Source of the DNA: Paenibacillus sp. FJAT-29882
Lineage (GTDB): Bacteria; Bacillota; Bacilli; Bacillales; DSM-1321
NCBI RefSeq assembly: GCF_001510645.1
Contig: NZ_LMVB01000005.1
Span: 62,001-126,000 of the forward strand
Direction of reading: 5' to 3'
Length of the DNA stretch: 64,000 nt
A model generated the notes under the pieces. The model was given only the letters and a program-made list of their open reading frames with translations, made no database searches and was not told the origin of the DNA. This document shows positions 27,455 through 35,197 of the stretch, piece by piece. Numbering within the stretch: the stretch's first letter is position 1; every line of letters begins with the position of its first letter. Both the position numbers and the translations under genes were made by a program.

Positions 27455-29017
27455 TTATTTTCTTTGTTTCTCAACAGTTATATAAGCTTGCCTCGGGTGA
27501 TTTATTTGATTGGGATATTTCAACCTTACTCTCCCTTTATTTAATAGCTTTACTAAGTAATTATTTCTTAATCCATCAGGTGTTCTCTCTAATAAATCTG
27601 CTAGTTCTTTTATCATTAACGGCTTATAGGCACAAAGTCTTACGATCATCTCTTCCATTACGCTCGGTGATAAGCGCTTTTTCCTTCTGGCAAGTTCTGA
27701 TATTTCCCATAATATTTCTTTTATTTCTTTGGGAGAAGATACATTTATTTCTTCCTCTTCTGGTCCATTTGTCGAATTACTTACCTCTATATTTGTTTTT
27801 TCCTCATTTGTCGCATGCACTTCACTATTATAGGAGTTCAAAACATCATTAAAACTATCAAAAGAGCGCTTTTCTTTGTTACAGGAGCTATCGTCATTAT
27901 TATAGGAGTCGCCTTGTTTATTATAGGAGTTATTTTCACTATTACAGGAGTTATCGTCATTATTATAGAAGTTATCTTCACTGTTATAGGAGTTATTCTT
28001 GTTGTTATAGGAGATTTCTTCCCTATTACAGGAGTTATCATTCTTGTCAATGGCGTCACTTTTACTATTATAGGAGTTACTTTTTTCATTTTCGGAGTTC
28101 TCAAAGACGTCAAAATTCTCCATTAACAGCTCGTCTTCTTCGGGAAATAAGGGAAGATCGTTTTCGATTATTGTCTCAGATTGTTCTTCTTCCTCTAATA
28201 AATTTAGAGTTACATGTAACGTGAGAATCGTACGCTCTGACTCTGAATCTTGGATTAAATCAAAAGCATCATTCCCATAATGTCTCCATGTCGTTTCAAT
28301 GCCTTTTAATCCGGAACCGGTCCTTTTACAAAGCCCAATTAAAATAAACATTTTAAAGAGATTAGGGTTACGAAGATTGCTTATATTTCCCTCTAATGCT
28401 TGTTCTACTGATATACGAAAAAGACCAGGGTTTGAGAATCGAAATAAGGCCTTTTCCTTTTCAACTACAATCCCACCTTCTCCATAGTAATCGGAGTGGA
28501 CTAAAGTATTTATCAATGATTCATATAAGCAAGATATAGCAACGATCTCGTCAGACTGAGTAAAATCATTACTTTTATATGAAGTATTAAACTCAGCAAC
28601 TAAATCAGTGCTCGCTTTAAAATAAAAGTCAAATACATTCCCCGACCAAGTTCCATCCTGCGAAGTAAAACGTTGTGACCACCCCTCATTTAGGGTTTCC
28701 TCTAAGCTTTCTCGATACTCAAGAAAATACTGGGGCAACACCTCAGTAATGATCCTTTCTTCACTGAACATCAGTAAACCGGCAAGAGTCAAGCCTTCCT
28801 TATTCGTGTTTCGCACCTTTCCCCATGCACCAATTTTATATAAAAACTCCTTCATCTCCAATCCATTCCAAGGATGATCTGGCTTAATAGCAGAGAATTT
28901 TTCTCGGTACTTTTTAATAGACTCAAAATTTAGTTCATTTATGCCATAATGTTCTAAAATTAAATTATCCTGTGGAACGGATGAATAATCAGGTGGATGA
29001 TGTACATTTATATTCAC
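27455..29017 (-). CDS. AAA-4/RecG-related ATP-binding protein lacking the N-terminal AlbA_2 (Schlafen-like) domain
   Basis: 520 residues from a GTG at 29015-29017 (GGGAG seven bases upstream). The body matches the second half of 'divergent AAA-4' proteins: GLTLAGLLMFSEE, YFLEYRES, SQDGTWSGNVFDFY, INTLVHSDYYGEGGIVVEK, FSNPGLFRISVEQALEG, RNPNLFKMFILIGLCKRTGSGLKGIE, a GHKL-like nucleotide-binding region. The usual N-terminal AlbA_2 nucleic-acid domain is absent, and no trace of it is seen upstream. Residues ~315-392 form a low-complexity Asn/Ser/Tyr heptad array (pattern NSYNxxD) encoded by 21-bp tandem repeats. A winged-helix-like C-terminus follows (LLERTPDGLRNNYLVKLLNKGRVRLKY). Role uncertain; relatives occur in regulation and defence contexts. 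Confidence 0.7.
   Translation of the reverse strand: MNINVHHPPDYSSVPQDNLILEHYGINELNFESIKKYREKFSAIKPDHPWNGLEMKEFLYKIGAWGKVRNTNKEGLTLAGLLMFSEERIITEVLPQYFLEYRESLEETLNEGWSQRFTSQDGTWSGNVFDFYFKASTDLVAEFNTSYKSNDFTQSDEIVAISCLYESLINTLVHSDYYGEGGIVVEKEKALFRFSNPGLFRISVEQALEGNISNLRNPNLFKMFILIGLCKRTGSGLKGIETTWRHYGNDAFDLIQDSESERTILTLHVTLNLLEEEEQSETIIENDLPLFPEEDELLMENFDVFENSENEKSNSYNSKSDAIDKNDNSCNREEISYNNKNNSYNSEDNFYNNDDNSCNSENNSYNKQGDSYNNDDSSCNKEKRSFDSFNDVLNSYNSEVHATNEEKTNIEVSNSTNGPEEEEINVSSPKEIKEILWEISELARRKKRLSPSVMEEMIVRLCAYKPLMIKELADLLERTPDGLRNNYLVKLLNKGRVRLKYPNQINHPRQAYITVEKQRK
27862..28100. repeat. In-frame 21-bp tandem repeat, about 11 units
   Basis: AGGAG-type cores occur at 27883, 27904, 27925, 27946, 27967, 27988, 28009, 28030, (28051 degenerate), 28072 and 28093, exactly 21 bases apart. 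Each encodes seven residues of the NSYN/SCN-rich linker. Copy number should be prone to change by slippage without breaking the frame. Confidence 0.9.
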
Positions 29018-29236
29018 ATTCAATCTCCCTCTTATACTCAATTTATTTCTTTGTTACTCTTATTTTATCATCTTTTGTCTAGTCCTTCTCTCCTATATAT
29101 AAACAAGTAGGATTTCCCATTATATAAATTGCTAAAAGGGAGCATTCAAAATAGAAAAATAGATTACATTAACCTATTAGTATATTAATATACTTTAATT
29201 CATTCCAACCTGCTTCCCTTTTAAACCGCTCAGAAG

Positions 29237-29263
29237 AATCGTTTGGATGATAGCCAAACGATT
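29237..29263. terminator. Hairpin, possible terminator
   Basis: AATCGTTTGG ATGATAG CCAAACGATTTT; no gene immediately upstream, so its use is unclear. Elsewhere in 29042-29613 only the parS site and the larA terminator are recognisable. Confidence 0.4.
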
Positions 29264-29397
29264 TTGCTACTGTGTCTCTTGACAAGGCTTAATGAGAATG
29301 TAGGCTACATAGTCGTCTCAAAACTGCTAGACAATTCAACTCTCTCCGTATCTTCTAATTACATAATTTTACAATCACATTTCCCTCCACCTATAAC

Positions 29398-29413
29398 TGT
29401 TTCATGTGAAACA
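29398..29413. other. parS-like centromere site for ParB (Spo0J)
   Basis: TGTTTCATGTGAAACA matches the parS consensus TGTTNCACGTGAAACA at 15 of 16 positions, with both half-sites intact. Origin-proximal location (about 34 kb from the yyc genes) is where parS sites cluster in Bacillales. Confidence 0.8.
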
Positions 29414-29534
29414 TTATAGGGCAGATGTGTATACCACACTCCATTATTGGGAATTCGTTCTTGTACTTCTAGCCAAAATTAGTCGCTGGACGTGAACCTT
29501 TCCGTCTTGATTTATCCAAAAAATTTTACGATAC

Positions 29535-29568
29535 AAAAAACGGCTTCCATCTGGAAAGCCGTTTTTTG
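29535..29568 (-). terminator. Rho-independent terminator of the larA-like gene
   Basis: AAAAAACGGCTTCC … GGAAAGCCGTTTTTT, 46 bases past the larA-like stop. Confidence 0.85.
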
Positions 29569-29613
29569 ATGTCTGCTATCTATCAAAGCTTAAATCCTCA
29601 AAAAGGATGCCTA

Positions 29614-30867
29614 TTACATCGGCAAGAAATAACCGTCTTCATCAAACTTCATTTCATGCAGATCCTCTAATACTTCGATGTTTTCTTTATCTTTTAGTTC
29701 ATTAAATATAACCTCAGATACGTATAGCTCACCAAGATGAAGAGTATTGGGGATACGTACAATTCTTGCCTCAACAGACGAAACGCCCCAATTTGCACGT
29801 AGAGCTGCTTTTAATGCCTCTTGGTCATTATCAAGAACGATCGGAATTTTAGCTCGATCTAAAAATGTACTCGTTACAACATTTTCATTCATTGCTTGAT
29901 AATCAATTTTTTCAAACAAACGTTTAGTCGTTAAATCAGACAAGCCAATACCAAGGGCATTCCCATGGCTAGCCTCACTTATATTTGAAGCAATGACATA
30001 TTTAATACTTGGCTTTTTCGGCTCTTCTACTCCCAATACACGAATTCGTCCGATAATATTTGTATCCATACCCGTGCCACTATAATTTTTACCAATTTCG
30101 TCCACAACTAAAATATCCATTTCTTCTAATGGTAAGCTTGGCATCATATCAAAGGCTTTTACCAACAATTCTCTTTCACGTTCTTCAATTCGTTCTGGCT
30201 CGATTGCTTCTATAATTGCTGTTTCCTCATGTGCGTTTTCAACAATAGCGATACCAAACAATGTGTTTGAGTTTTTAATTGCTACTTTGCCAACTTCAGG
30301 CATCATATCGCGAATTCCTTTAATGCCATATGTGTGTAATGCAAGTGCCTGCTTATGCTTCCCAATTCCAATGGATGCCATTTTTAAGACACCGCTCTCG
30401 ATGTCTTTCTTAAAATCTGTATGTGGCTTAACACGTCCCATGATGATAATTCCATCCGCATGATAAGCATGTTTATCAAGATATACAGGAATACCAGCTG
30501 ATGTGACACCAATTTCAACAACTTCCATAGAAGAACGAATTTCACAGCCCGTTGACTCTTCGGTAACCCCTAATCCATCTAGCACCTCAATTTGGCCTTC
30601 AGCTGTCGCCCCTCCATGGCTTCCCATTGCAGGGACAATAAACGGCGTTGCACCTAACTTTTTAATCTCATCAGCAACACTTTTGACGATTAATGGTATA
30701 TTTGCAATCCCGCGGCTTCCAACTGTAATCGCCACTTCCATACCAGGCTTAATTTTATCCTCTGCTTTCACATGCTGAAACTGCTCCGTAATCGTTACAG
30801 GGATATTATCTAAACTTTCTACTTCGAATTTTTGTCTTATTTTTGCAATTTTTGGGAAAGACATCAT
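29614..30867 (-). CDS. LarA-family nickel-pincer hydroxyacid racemase/epimerase (DUF2088)
   Basis: 417 residues. GSHGGAT (His ~84), VKPHTDF (His ~149), the cofactor-lysine region IGIGKHKQ (Lys ~170) and ALHTYG (His ~178) correspond to the catalytic and Ni-binding residues of lactate racemase LarA. Characterised homologues act on lactate, malate, other 2-hydroxyacids or D-gluconate. The neighbours (GntP permease, pdxA2 relic, PrpR-N regulator, LarE) suggest a sugar-acid or tetronate substrate rather than lactate (inference). AAGGAG six bases before the ATG. LarB and LarC, needed to make the cofactor, are not in this window. Confidence 0.85.
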   Translation of the reverse strand: MMSFPKIAKIRQKFEVESLDNIPVTITEQFQHVKAEDKIKPGMEVAITVGSRGIANIPLIVKSVADEIKKLGATPFIVPAMGSHGGATAEGQIEVLDGLGVTEESTGCEIRSSMEVVEIGVTSAGIPVYLDKHAYHADGIIIMGRVKPHTDFKKDIESGVLKMASIGIGKHKQALALHTYGIKGIRDMMPEVGKVAIKNSNTLFGIAIVENAHEETAIIEAIEPERIEERERELLVKAFDMMPSLPLEEMDILVVDEIGKNYSGTGMDTNIIGRIRVLGVEEPKKPSIKYVIASNISEASHGNALGIGLSDLTTKRLFEKIDYQAMNENVVTSTFLDRAKIPIVLDNDQEALKAALRANWGVSSVEARIVRIPNTLHLGELYVSEVIFNELKDKENIEVLEDLHEMKFDEDGYFLPM

Positions 30868-30957
30868 TCTACACTCCTTTCAAACTAAACAACTCTTTAT
30901 ACATATAAGAGCAAAAGATCTCTAATAGATCCCTTGCTTTACTACCACCATTATTAA

Positions 30958-31529
30958 TTATTTCTCAGTAGCTAATTCAATCGCCATCCGAATCGCTTCT
31001 TTTAACGATCGATTGCTCGTCTGCAATATTTTTCTAAAGCGATCAAAAGCTGTTCCATGGTCAACGCTTGTACGAATCGTAGGAAGACCAACAGTGATAT
31101 TTACTTCAGCTTCTGGACCTAACACTTTAATTGGCCCATGCACTTAATCATGATATTACACAACAACCATTTCAAAGTCGCCATGTTTTGCTCTAAAGAA
31201 TCATGTATCCGCTGGAAGTGATCCCTGTACATTAATTTCTTCTACGCGCGCTTTTTCTATGGCTGAAATAATTTTTCTTCTTTACTATTTCCAAAAAATC
31301 CATTTTCTACAACATGTGAATTAATACCACAAACTGCGATTCAAGGAGATTTAATCCCTACTTTTTGTAATATTTCGTGCGCAAATTTAATAACTGTATA
31401 TTGACACTCAACGTTAATTTCATTGATTGCATCAATAAGCCCAATATGGGTGGCCACATGAATAACTCTTAAGTCAGGAGCAGATAACATCATTGCGAAA
31501 TCTTTCATATTTGTTAATTCTGCACGCAA
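30958..31529 (-). pseudogene. pdxA2: Degenerate pdxA2-type (4-hydroxythreonine-4-phosphate dehydrogenase) gene
   Basis: Reading across frames gives HVATHIGLIDAI…KVGIKSP-stop-IAVCGINSHVVENGFFGN…ISAIEKARVEEINVQGSLPADT-stop…VVV[20 protein letters not shown]…[21 protein letters not shown]. These are the PdxA motifs (HTHxx[36 protein letters not shown]) in correct order but interrupted by several stop codons (for example CGA and CAA changed to TGA and TAA) and at least one frameshift. The N-terminal ~130 residues are gone. PdxA2 acts in threonate/erythronate catabolism, usually with a DUF1537 kinase, which is absent here. Confidence 0.85.
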
Positions 31530-31803
31530 TAATAGTTTGTATTGGTTACGTCTTTTTCATTCGGCTCATATCGTCTATTCATTATTGCATTATAAGTTTT
31601 CTATTTGTCGCTCATTTAAATTCTGCAACATACCACTTTTTCTTAAACTGCCCCATATACAGTTTTATTTCCAAACACTACAAACGCTTACAGCAGTAAT
31701 GATAAATCAAAACGTTGCATTTAGCAATTTTTTTAAATTCTTTTTTATAAATATTTATTACGTTGTTATTTGCATCAATTTATACCTCGATTTGTACACA
31801 AAA
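31530..31803. other. Intergenic region with no supported gene
   Basis: AT-rich DNA between the broken pdxA2 and the regulator terminator; probably the eroded 5' end of pdxA2. Short open frames on the plus strand have no ribosome binding sites. Confidence 0.4.
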
Positions 31804-31833
31804 AAGACGCAAGCTGCTATTTTAGCTTGCGCC
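31804..31833 (-). terminator. Rho-independent terminator overlapping the regulator 3' end
   Basis: Minus strand GGCGCAAGCTAAAATAGCAGCTTGCGTC (interrupted stem) then TTTTTT. The stop codon of the regulator lies in the loop region. Confidence 0.75.
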
Positions 31834-33586
31834 ACAAGGTAGAACGGTTAATCCCTAAACGTTTTGCTGTTTTTGATTGATTTAATCCTTCCTCTTCAAG
31901 GACTTTAGTTATCACTTGTTTCTCTATTTCTTCTAATGTGCCACTTATATCGATATGTGTTAATGCATCATTCTTTTCTTGCTGTTCTAATCGTTTAAAA
32001 ACTGTTTCAACTTCTTCTTTCTCGATATAATAAGAATGTGATTGTAAAAATAATTGTTCGATTACTTGTTTAAGTTGTTCTACATTTCCTGGCCAATCAT
32101 AGTCAGTAATCTCTTCCAAAGCATCTAGTCGAATTCCAATCACTTCATTTCCATACCTTGGACGCAACTCTGAAATAAATACATGGACTAAATCCTCAAT
32201 ATCTTTTCTGCGTTCTCGGAGTGGTGGTATGTGAATTTTTAATTGAGCCAATGTATGATACAAATCACGATGAAATGTGCCATTTTTGACCTTTTCTTCA
32301 ATATTATCCTCAGAAGACACTAGCCATTGCGGCTTTTTACCATTTTCATTCTTGAGTATATGATATAACTCCTTTTGCATATAAGAGTTCAATTTATCGA
32401 TATTTTTTAAGTACGTAACTCCATTGGCGTATTTTCGAATAAAGTCTTCATTCATTAGATTTTTCAGTTGTTCTGCACTTAATAAGTCACAATTCAATAT
32501 GATAAATGGTTCATTCATTGTTTTCCTTTTTAAATAAATGGAGTGGGCAGCTAATTCTTTTCCGTTCCCCTTTTCCCCCAATATCCACACAGGTTCTTCA
32601 CTTTTACTGTATTGATCTATTTGCTTTAACACCTTCTGAATCAGTTCACTTTTCCCGGAAATAGGGATATAAGAAGCGGATGTATGAAATTCTATTGCAT
32701 TTAGGTTCACGTCCCCACCCTGTACAATAGTTTGATTAGGAAGTCCTTTTTCAAAATATAATACAGTAGCATCTTCTTTAGGACATGCTGTGATTGTCCA
32801 AAATGACTGATTGATGTGAACTGTTTTTGTTTGCTTTTCACGTGTTAAGACGGCTTCTTGTATCAACTTTTGTACATCTGTCGAATTCTCTAATTTCAGC
32901 CAATGAAATTCTTTATTGAAACGTTCATTTCCATAAATAATTTTCTCTTCTCTATTAATAACCCCGATTGCCTGTTCGTTACAGTCGAGAATAGATTGAA
33001 ATAATGAAACATCCTGTTGCAGCCGCGAGAATAAGCCATATGACCTTCTCGTTTCTTCTAATGCATCAATAATAGCTTCCTTTCCGGATGTGATTAAAAC
33101 GCCTGTCAGACCTAATTGCTTAGCAGTTTGAACCGTAACCACATCTCCGATCACCACTTCATAGCCAAGTTTTTTTAAATTCGTTAATTTTTCTTTAACC
33201 TCAGTATCTTTTGTAATCGTTAATGTTTTAATGTCTAAATCAAGAAGCTTACATATCGTAGCAGCACCTTGTGTAATATTCGAGAATCCAACGATAGCGG
33301 CTTTACCTGAAAATCCTTTTACAAGTGTTAAAATACGTAATACATCATAGCCAGACACTTGAATGTCAATCACTGGTATAGATACAGCCTCCTGAATCAT
33401 TGAAGCTGTACCGCCACGGCTGATTATGACATGGTAGCCATTATTTTCAGCATCCTTAGCAATGGCCACTCCTTCATACAAATTACCTAATTCAATTTGT
33501 AATTGAATATCTTCAACTTCTTGACCGATCTCTTTCATCATTTCAAACAGTCCCTCATAAGGGACAATTGCCAATGCTTTAATCAT
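31817..33586 (-). CDS. PrpR-N/AAA+ regulator of the NtrC type that lacks the GAFTGA loop
   Basis: 589 residues from ATG 33584-33586 (AAGGTG upstream). A PrpR_N sensor domain covers 1-~175 (VIISRGGTASMIQEAVSIPVIDIQVSGYDVL), then a PAS-like region (~200-300), an AAA+ domain with Walker A GEKGNGKE (~342), and a Fis-type HTH at the end (LNQSKTAKRLGINRSTLWRKLK). The sigma-54-contacting GAFTGA motif that should follow Walker A by ~60 residues is absent (the sequence there is LLSAEQLKNLMNEDFIRKYANG), and Walker B (VTYLKNID) is degenerate. It may act on a sigma-70 promoter or only bind DNA. Probably regulates the flanking larA/pdxA2/gntP genes. Confidence 0.85.
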   Translation of the reverse strand: MIKALAIVPYEGLFEMMKEIGQEVEDIQLQIELGNLYEGVAIAKDAENNGYHVIISRGGTASMIQEAVSIPVIDIQVSGYDVLRILTLVKGFSGKAAIVGFSNITQGAATICKLLDLDIKTLTITKDTEVKEKLTNLKKLGYEVVIGDVVTVQTAKQLGLTGVLITSGKEAIIDALEETRRSYGLFSRLQQDVSLFQSILDCNEQAIGVINREEKIIYGNERFNKEFHWLKLENSTDVQKLIQEAVLTREKQTKTVHINQSFWTITACPKEDATVLYFEKGLPNQTIVQGGDVNLNAIEFHTSASYIPISGKSELIQKVLKQIDQYSKSEEPVWILGEKGNGKELAAHSIYLKRKTMNEPFIILNCDLLSAEQLKNLMNEDFIRKYANGVTYLKNIDKLNSYMQKELYHILKNENGKKPQWLVSSEDNIEEKVKNGTFHRDLYHTLAQLKIHIPPLRERRKDIEDLVHVFISELRPRYGNEVIGIRLDALEEITDYDWPGNVEQLKQVIEQLFLQSHSYYIEKEEVETVFKRLEQQEKNDALTHIDISGTLEEIEKQVITKVLEEEGLNQSKTAKRLGINRSTLWRKLK

Positions 33587-33641
33587 ATTCCCCTTCACCT
33601 TCTGTTTCAAAAATAAACATAAATATTTCCTAGTAGTGCGT

Positions 33642-33729
33642 GTTCAAAAAAGAGCCTCGAAGTTCGAGGAGCGCATCTCGAGAGGACCTGCGCATATACA
33701 ATAATCCGTGAGAACCAAAATTTTTGAGC
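33642..33729. mobile_element. MITE-like element, internally deleted copy
   Basis: GTTCAAAAAAGAGCC … TTTTTGAGC. Its first ~70 bases match the reverse complement of the 203-bp element at 24896-25098 (AGTTCGAGGAGCGCATCTCG, AGAGGACCTGCGC); the middle is missing. Confidence 0.55.
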
Positions 33730-33769
33730 AACCGCTAGTAATAGCTTACCTCTTTTTGAAGTAGTATAA

Positions 33770-33835
33770 AAAAGCCCTCTCAGGCTTAAGACAGAGAACT
33801 TCCCAATATCTATTTACCTCTCAGGAGGGATTTTA
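33770..33835 (+). ncRNA. Possible relic of a glycine riboswitch 3' half
   Basis: CCTCTCAGGCTTAAGACAGAG matches the conserved 3' core of glycine aptamers (CTCTCAGG…GACAGAG). The matching 5' GGAGAG part is not seen, and a CCTCTCAGGAGG hairpin with T-rich tail follows. No glycine-related gene is downstream. Weak. Confidence 0.3.
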
Positions 33836-34033
33836 TTATTTGGCTCTCTCAAAAGAAATATTGCCTTTTCCTTTTTGATCGCAGGCAAGCGGATGTGTGC
33901 CTGCGATCAAAAAGATAGAGACGCTCCTGTGCAAATTCATTTAACCAGCTGCAGCAATCTTTCTAAAGATGGCGGTATAAAGGCAACGTTATTTGAAGAA
34001 ACTATTTTTCGCCCCTTTTTTGATAACTTTCCT

Positions 34034-34843
34034 TTAGTTAAGACTTGTTGTTAACACTTTATTCATGCTGCCGCTTACATAGCCTTTAAGATCAAGGGTA
34101 ACATATTTGTAGCCAAATCGTTGAAGATTTTCCATGATATCTTTATGATTTGTTAATACTACCTGCATATCTTGAGGCTCCACTTCAATCCTAGCAATCT
34201 CTTGATGCGTTCGAACGCGTACTTGTCTAATCCCTAATCCTTTTATATAAGCCTCAGATTTTTCAACCTTTGTTAGTTTTTCTTGTGTAATTCTTTCACC
34301 ATATGCGATTCGTGAAGAAAGACATGCGAACGAAGGTTTTTCCCAAGTAGGCAAGTTTAATTGTTTTGAAAGTTCACGAATTTCTTCTTTATAAAGATTC
34401 GCCTCTTGAAGCGGTCCACGGACGCCATGTTCTTTGGCTGCACGTACTCCAGGACGATGTTCACTCATATCATCAGCAATTAAACCATATACAACATTTT
34501 TAAATCCCTTCTGATGCATGATCGGAACGATTTGTTCGAATAACCCATTTTTACAGAAATAACAACGGTTCCGGTCATTTTCTGCGTAGCCCGGTATATT
34601 CAGTTCAGAGGTTTCAATAACTTGATGTGTTGCACCAATCATTTTAGCTAGCTTCTTAGCTTCTTCTAATTCACTTGAAGGGTACGTTTCAGAATCAGCC
34701 GTAACAGCCAAGACTTTTTCAACTCCTAAAACATCAACCGCAACTTTTAATAACAACGTACTATCAACACCACCAGAAAAAGCAACAACAACATTGTCCA
34801 TCTCTTTTAAGATTTCTTTCAGTCGTTCATACTTCTCATTCAT
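34034..34843 (-). CDS. larE: LarE-type ATP-dependent sulfur transferase
   Basis: 270 residues; ATG at 34841-34843 with AGGTGG seven bases upstream (the frame is open to 34873). PP-loop AFSGGVDST (~21-29) for AMP activation, CYFC (Cys 94 and 97) and PSFACLSSR (Cys 174). LarE makes the thiocarboxylates of the Ni-pincer cofactor used by LarA. Some LarE proteins give up a single Cys sulfur, whereas those with three conserved cysteines bind a [4Fe-4S] cluster that carries the extra sulfide; the three Cys seen here point to the cluster type. Serves the LarA-like enzyme four kilobases away. Confidence 0.88.
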   Translation of the reverse strand: MNEKYERLKEILKEMDNVVVAFSGGVDSTLLLKVAVDVLGVEKVLAVTADSETYPSSELEEAKKLAKMIGATHQVIETSELNIPGYAENDRNRCYFCKNGLFEQIVPIMHQKGFKNVVYGLIADDMSEHRPGVRAAKEHGVRGPLQEANLYKEEIRELSKQLNLPTWEKPSFACLSSRIAYGERITQEKLTKVEKSEAYIKGLGIRQVRVRTHQEIARIEVEPQDMQVVLTNHKDIMENLQRFGYKYVTLDLKGYVSGSMNKVLTTSLN

Positions 34844-34925
34844 CCTAATTCCACCTATCTCTATATTTTTCAAACGATTTTTAATGTATGATTCGATAAA
34901 TTTATGACTGCAAAGTCAACCTGTT

Positions 34926-34985
34926 TTCAGAAAGCGAAACTTCAATTAGTGGGCGTTTTACTGCTCATTAAAATGGGATAAAGAT
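34926..34985. repeat. Dispersed repeat copy
   Basis: GCGAAACTTCAATTAGTGGG then CTGCTCATTAAAATGGGATAAA, same family as 2957-3056. Lies just outside the first rlmH-type attachment repeat. Confidence 0.6.
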
Positions 34986-35102
34986 TTCTTATCGACCCTA
35001 AAAGGGATTTGTGCATTTTGCAACACTATTTGATTATAAGCGAATTTCTACTAAAGTAAAAGTAATTAGTAAAGCGATTTCAAAAATATCGCATGAATCA
35101 TT

Positions 35103-35123
35103 TGACTTATAATGCGATTCACC
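35103..35123 (-). repeat. rlmH-end-like attachment repeat 1 (distal, most diverged)
   Basis: ACTTATAATGCGATTCACC on the plus strand; compare the rlmH 3' end ACTTATGGTACGGCTCACC. Same orientation as rlmH. Proposed outermost boundary of the cassette array. Confidence 0.55.
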
Positions 35124-35145
35124 GTAACAATTCGTATGCAATACA

Positions 35146-35186
35146 GAAAAGGGATTCGGAATAAAACTATTCCGAACCCCTTTTCA
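35146..35186 (-). terminator. Rho-independent terminator of gntP
   Basis: AAAAGGGATTCGGAATA … TATTCCGAACCCCTTTT, 12 bases past the stop. Confidence 0.85.
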
Positions 35187-35197
35187 CTTCTGTTATT

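Noticed and set aside
27862-28100. Regularly spaced short repeats resembling a CRISPR array
   Set aside because: Units are contiguous 21-mers without unique spacers and lie inside a reading frame; no cas genes in the window.
27815-28126. Hydrophobic plus-strand frame (…GVIVIIIEVIF…)
   Set aside because: It is the reverse reading of the 21-bp tandem repeat of the AAA-4-like gene; no start signal.
31537-31842. Two overlapping plus-strand frames of 68 and 101 residues
   Set aside because: Very AT-rich, no start signals, overlap the terminator and the eroded pdxA2 region.
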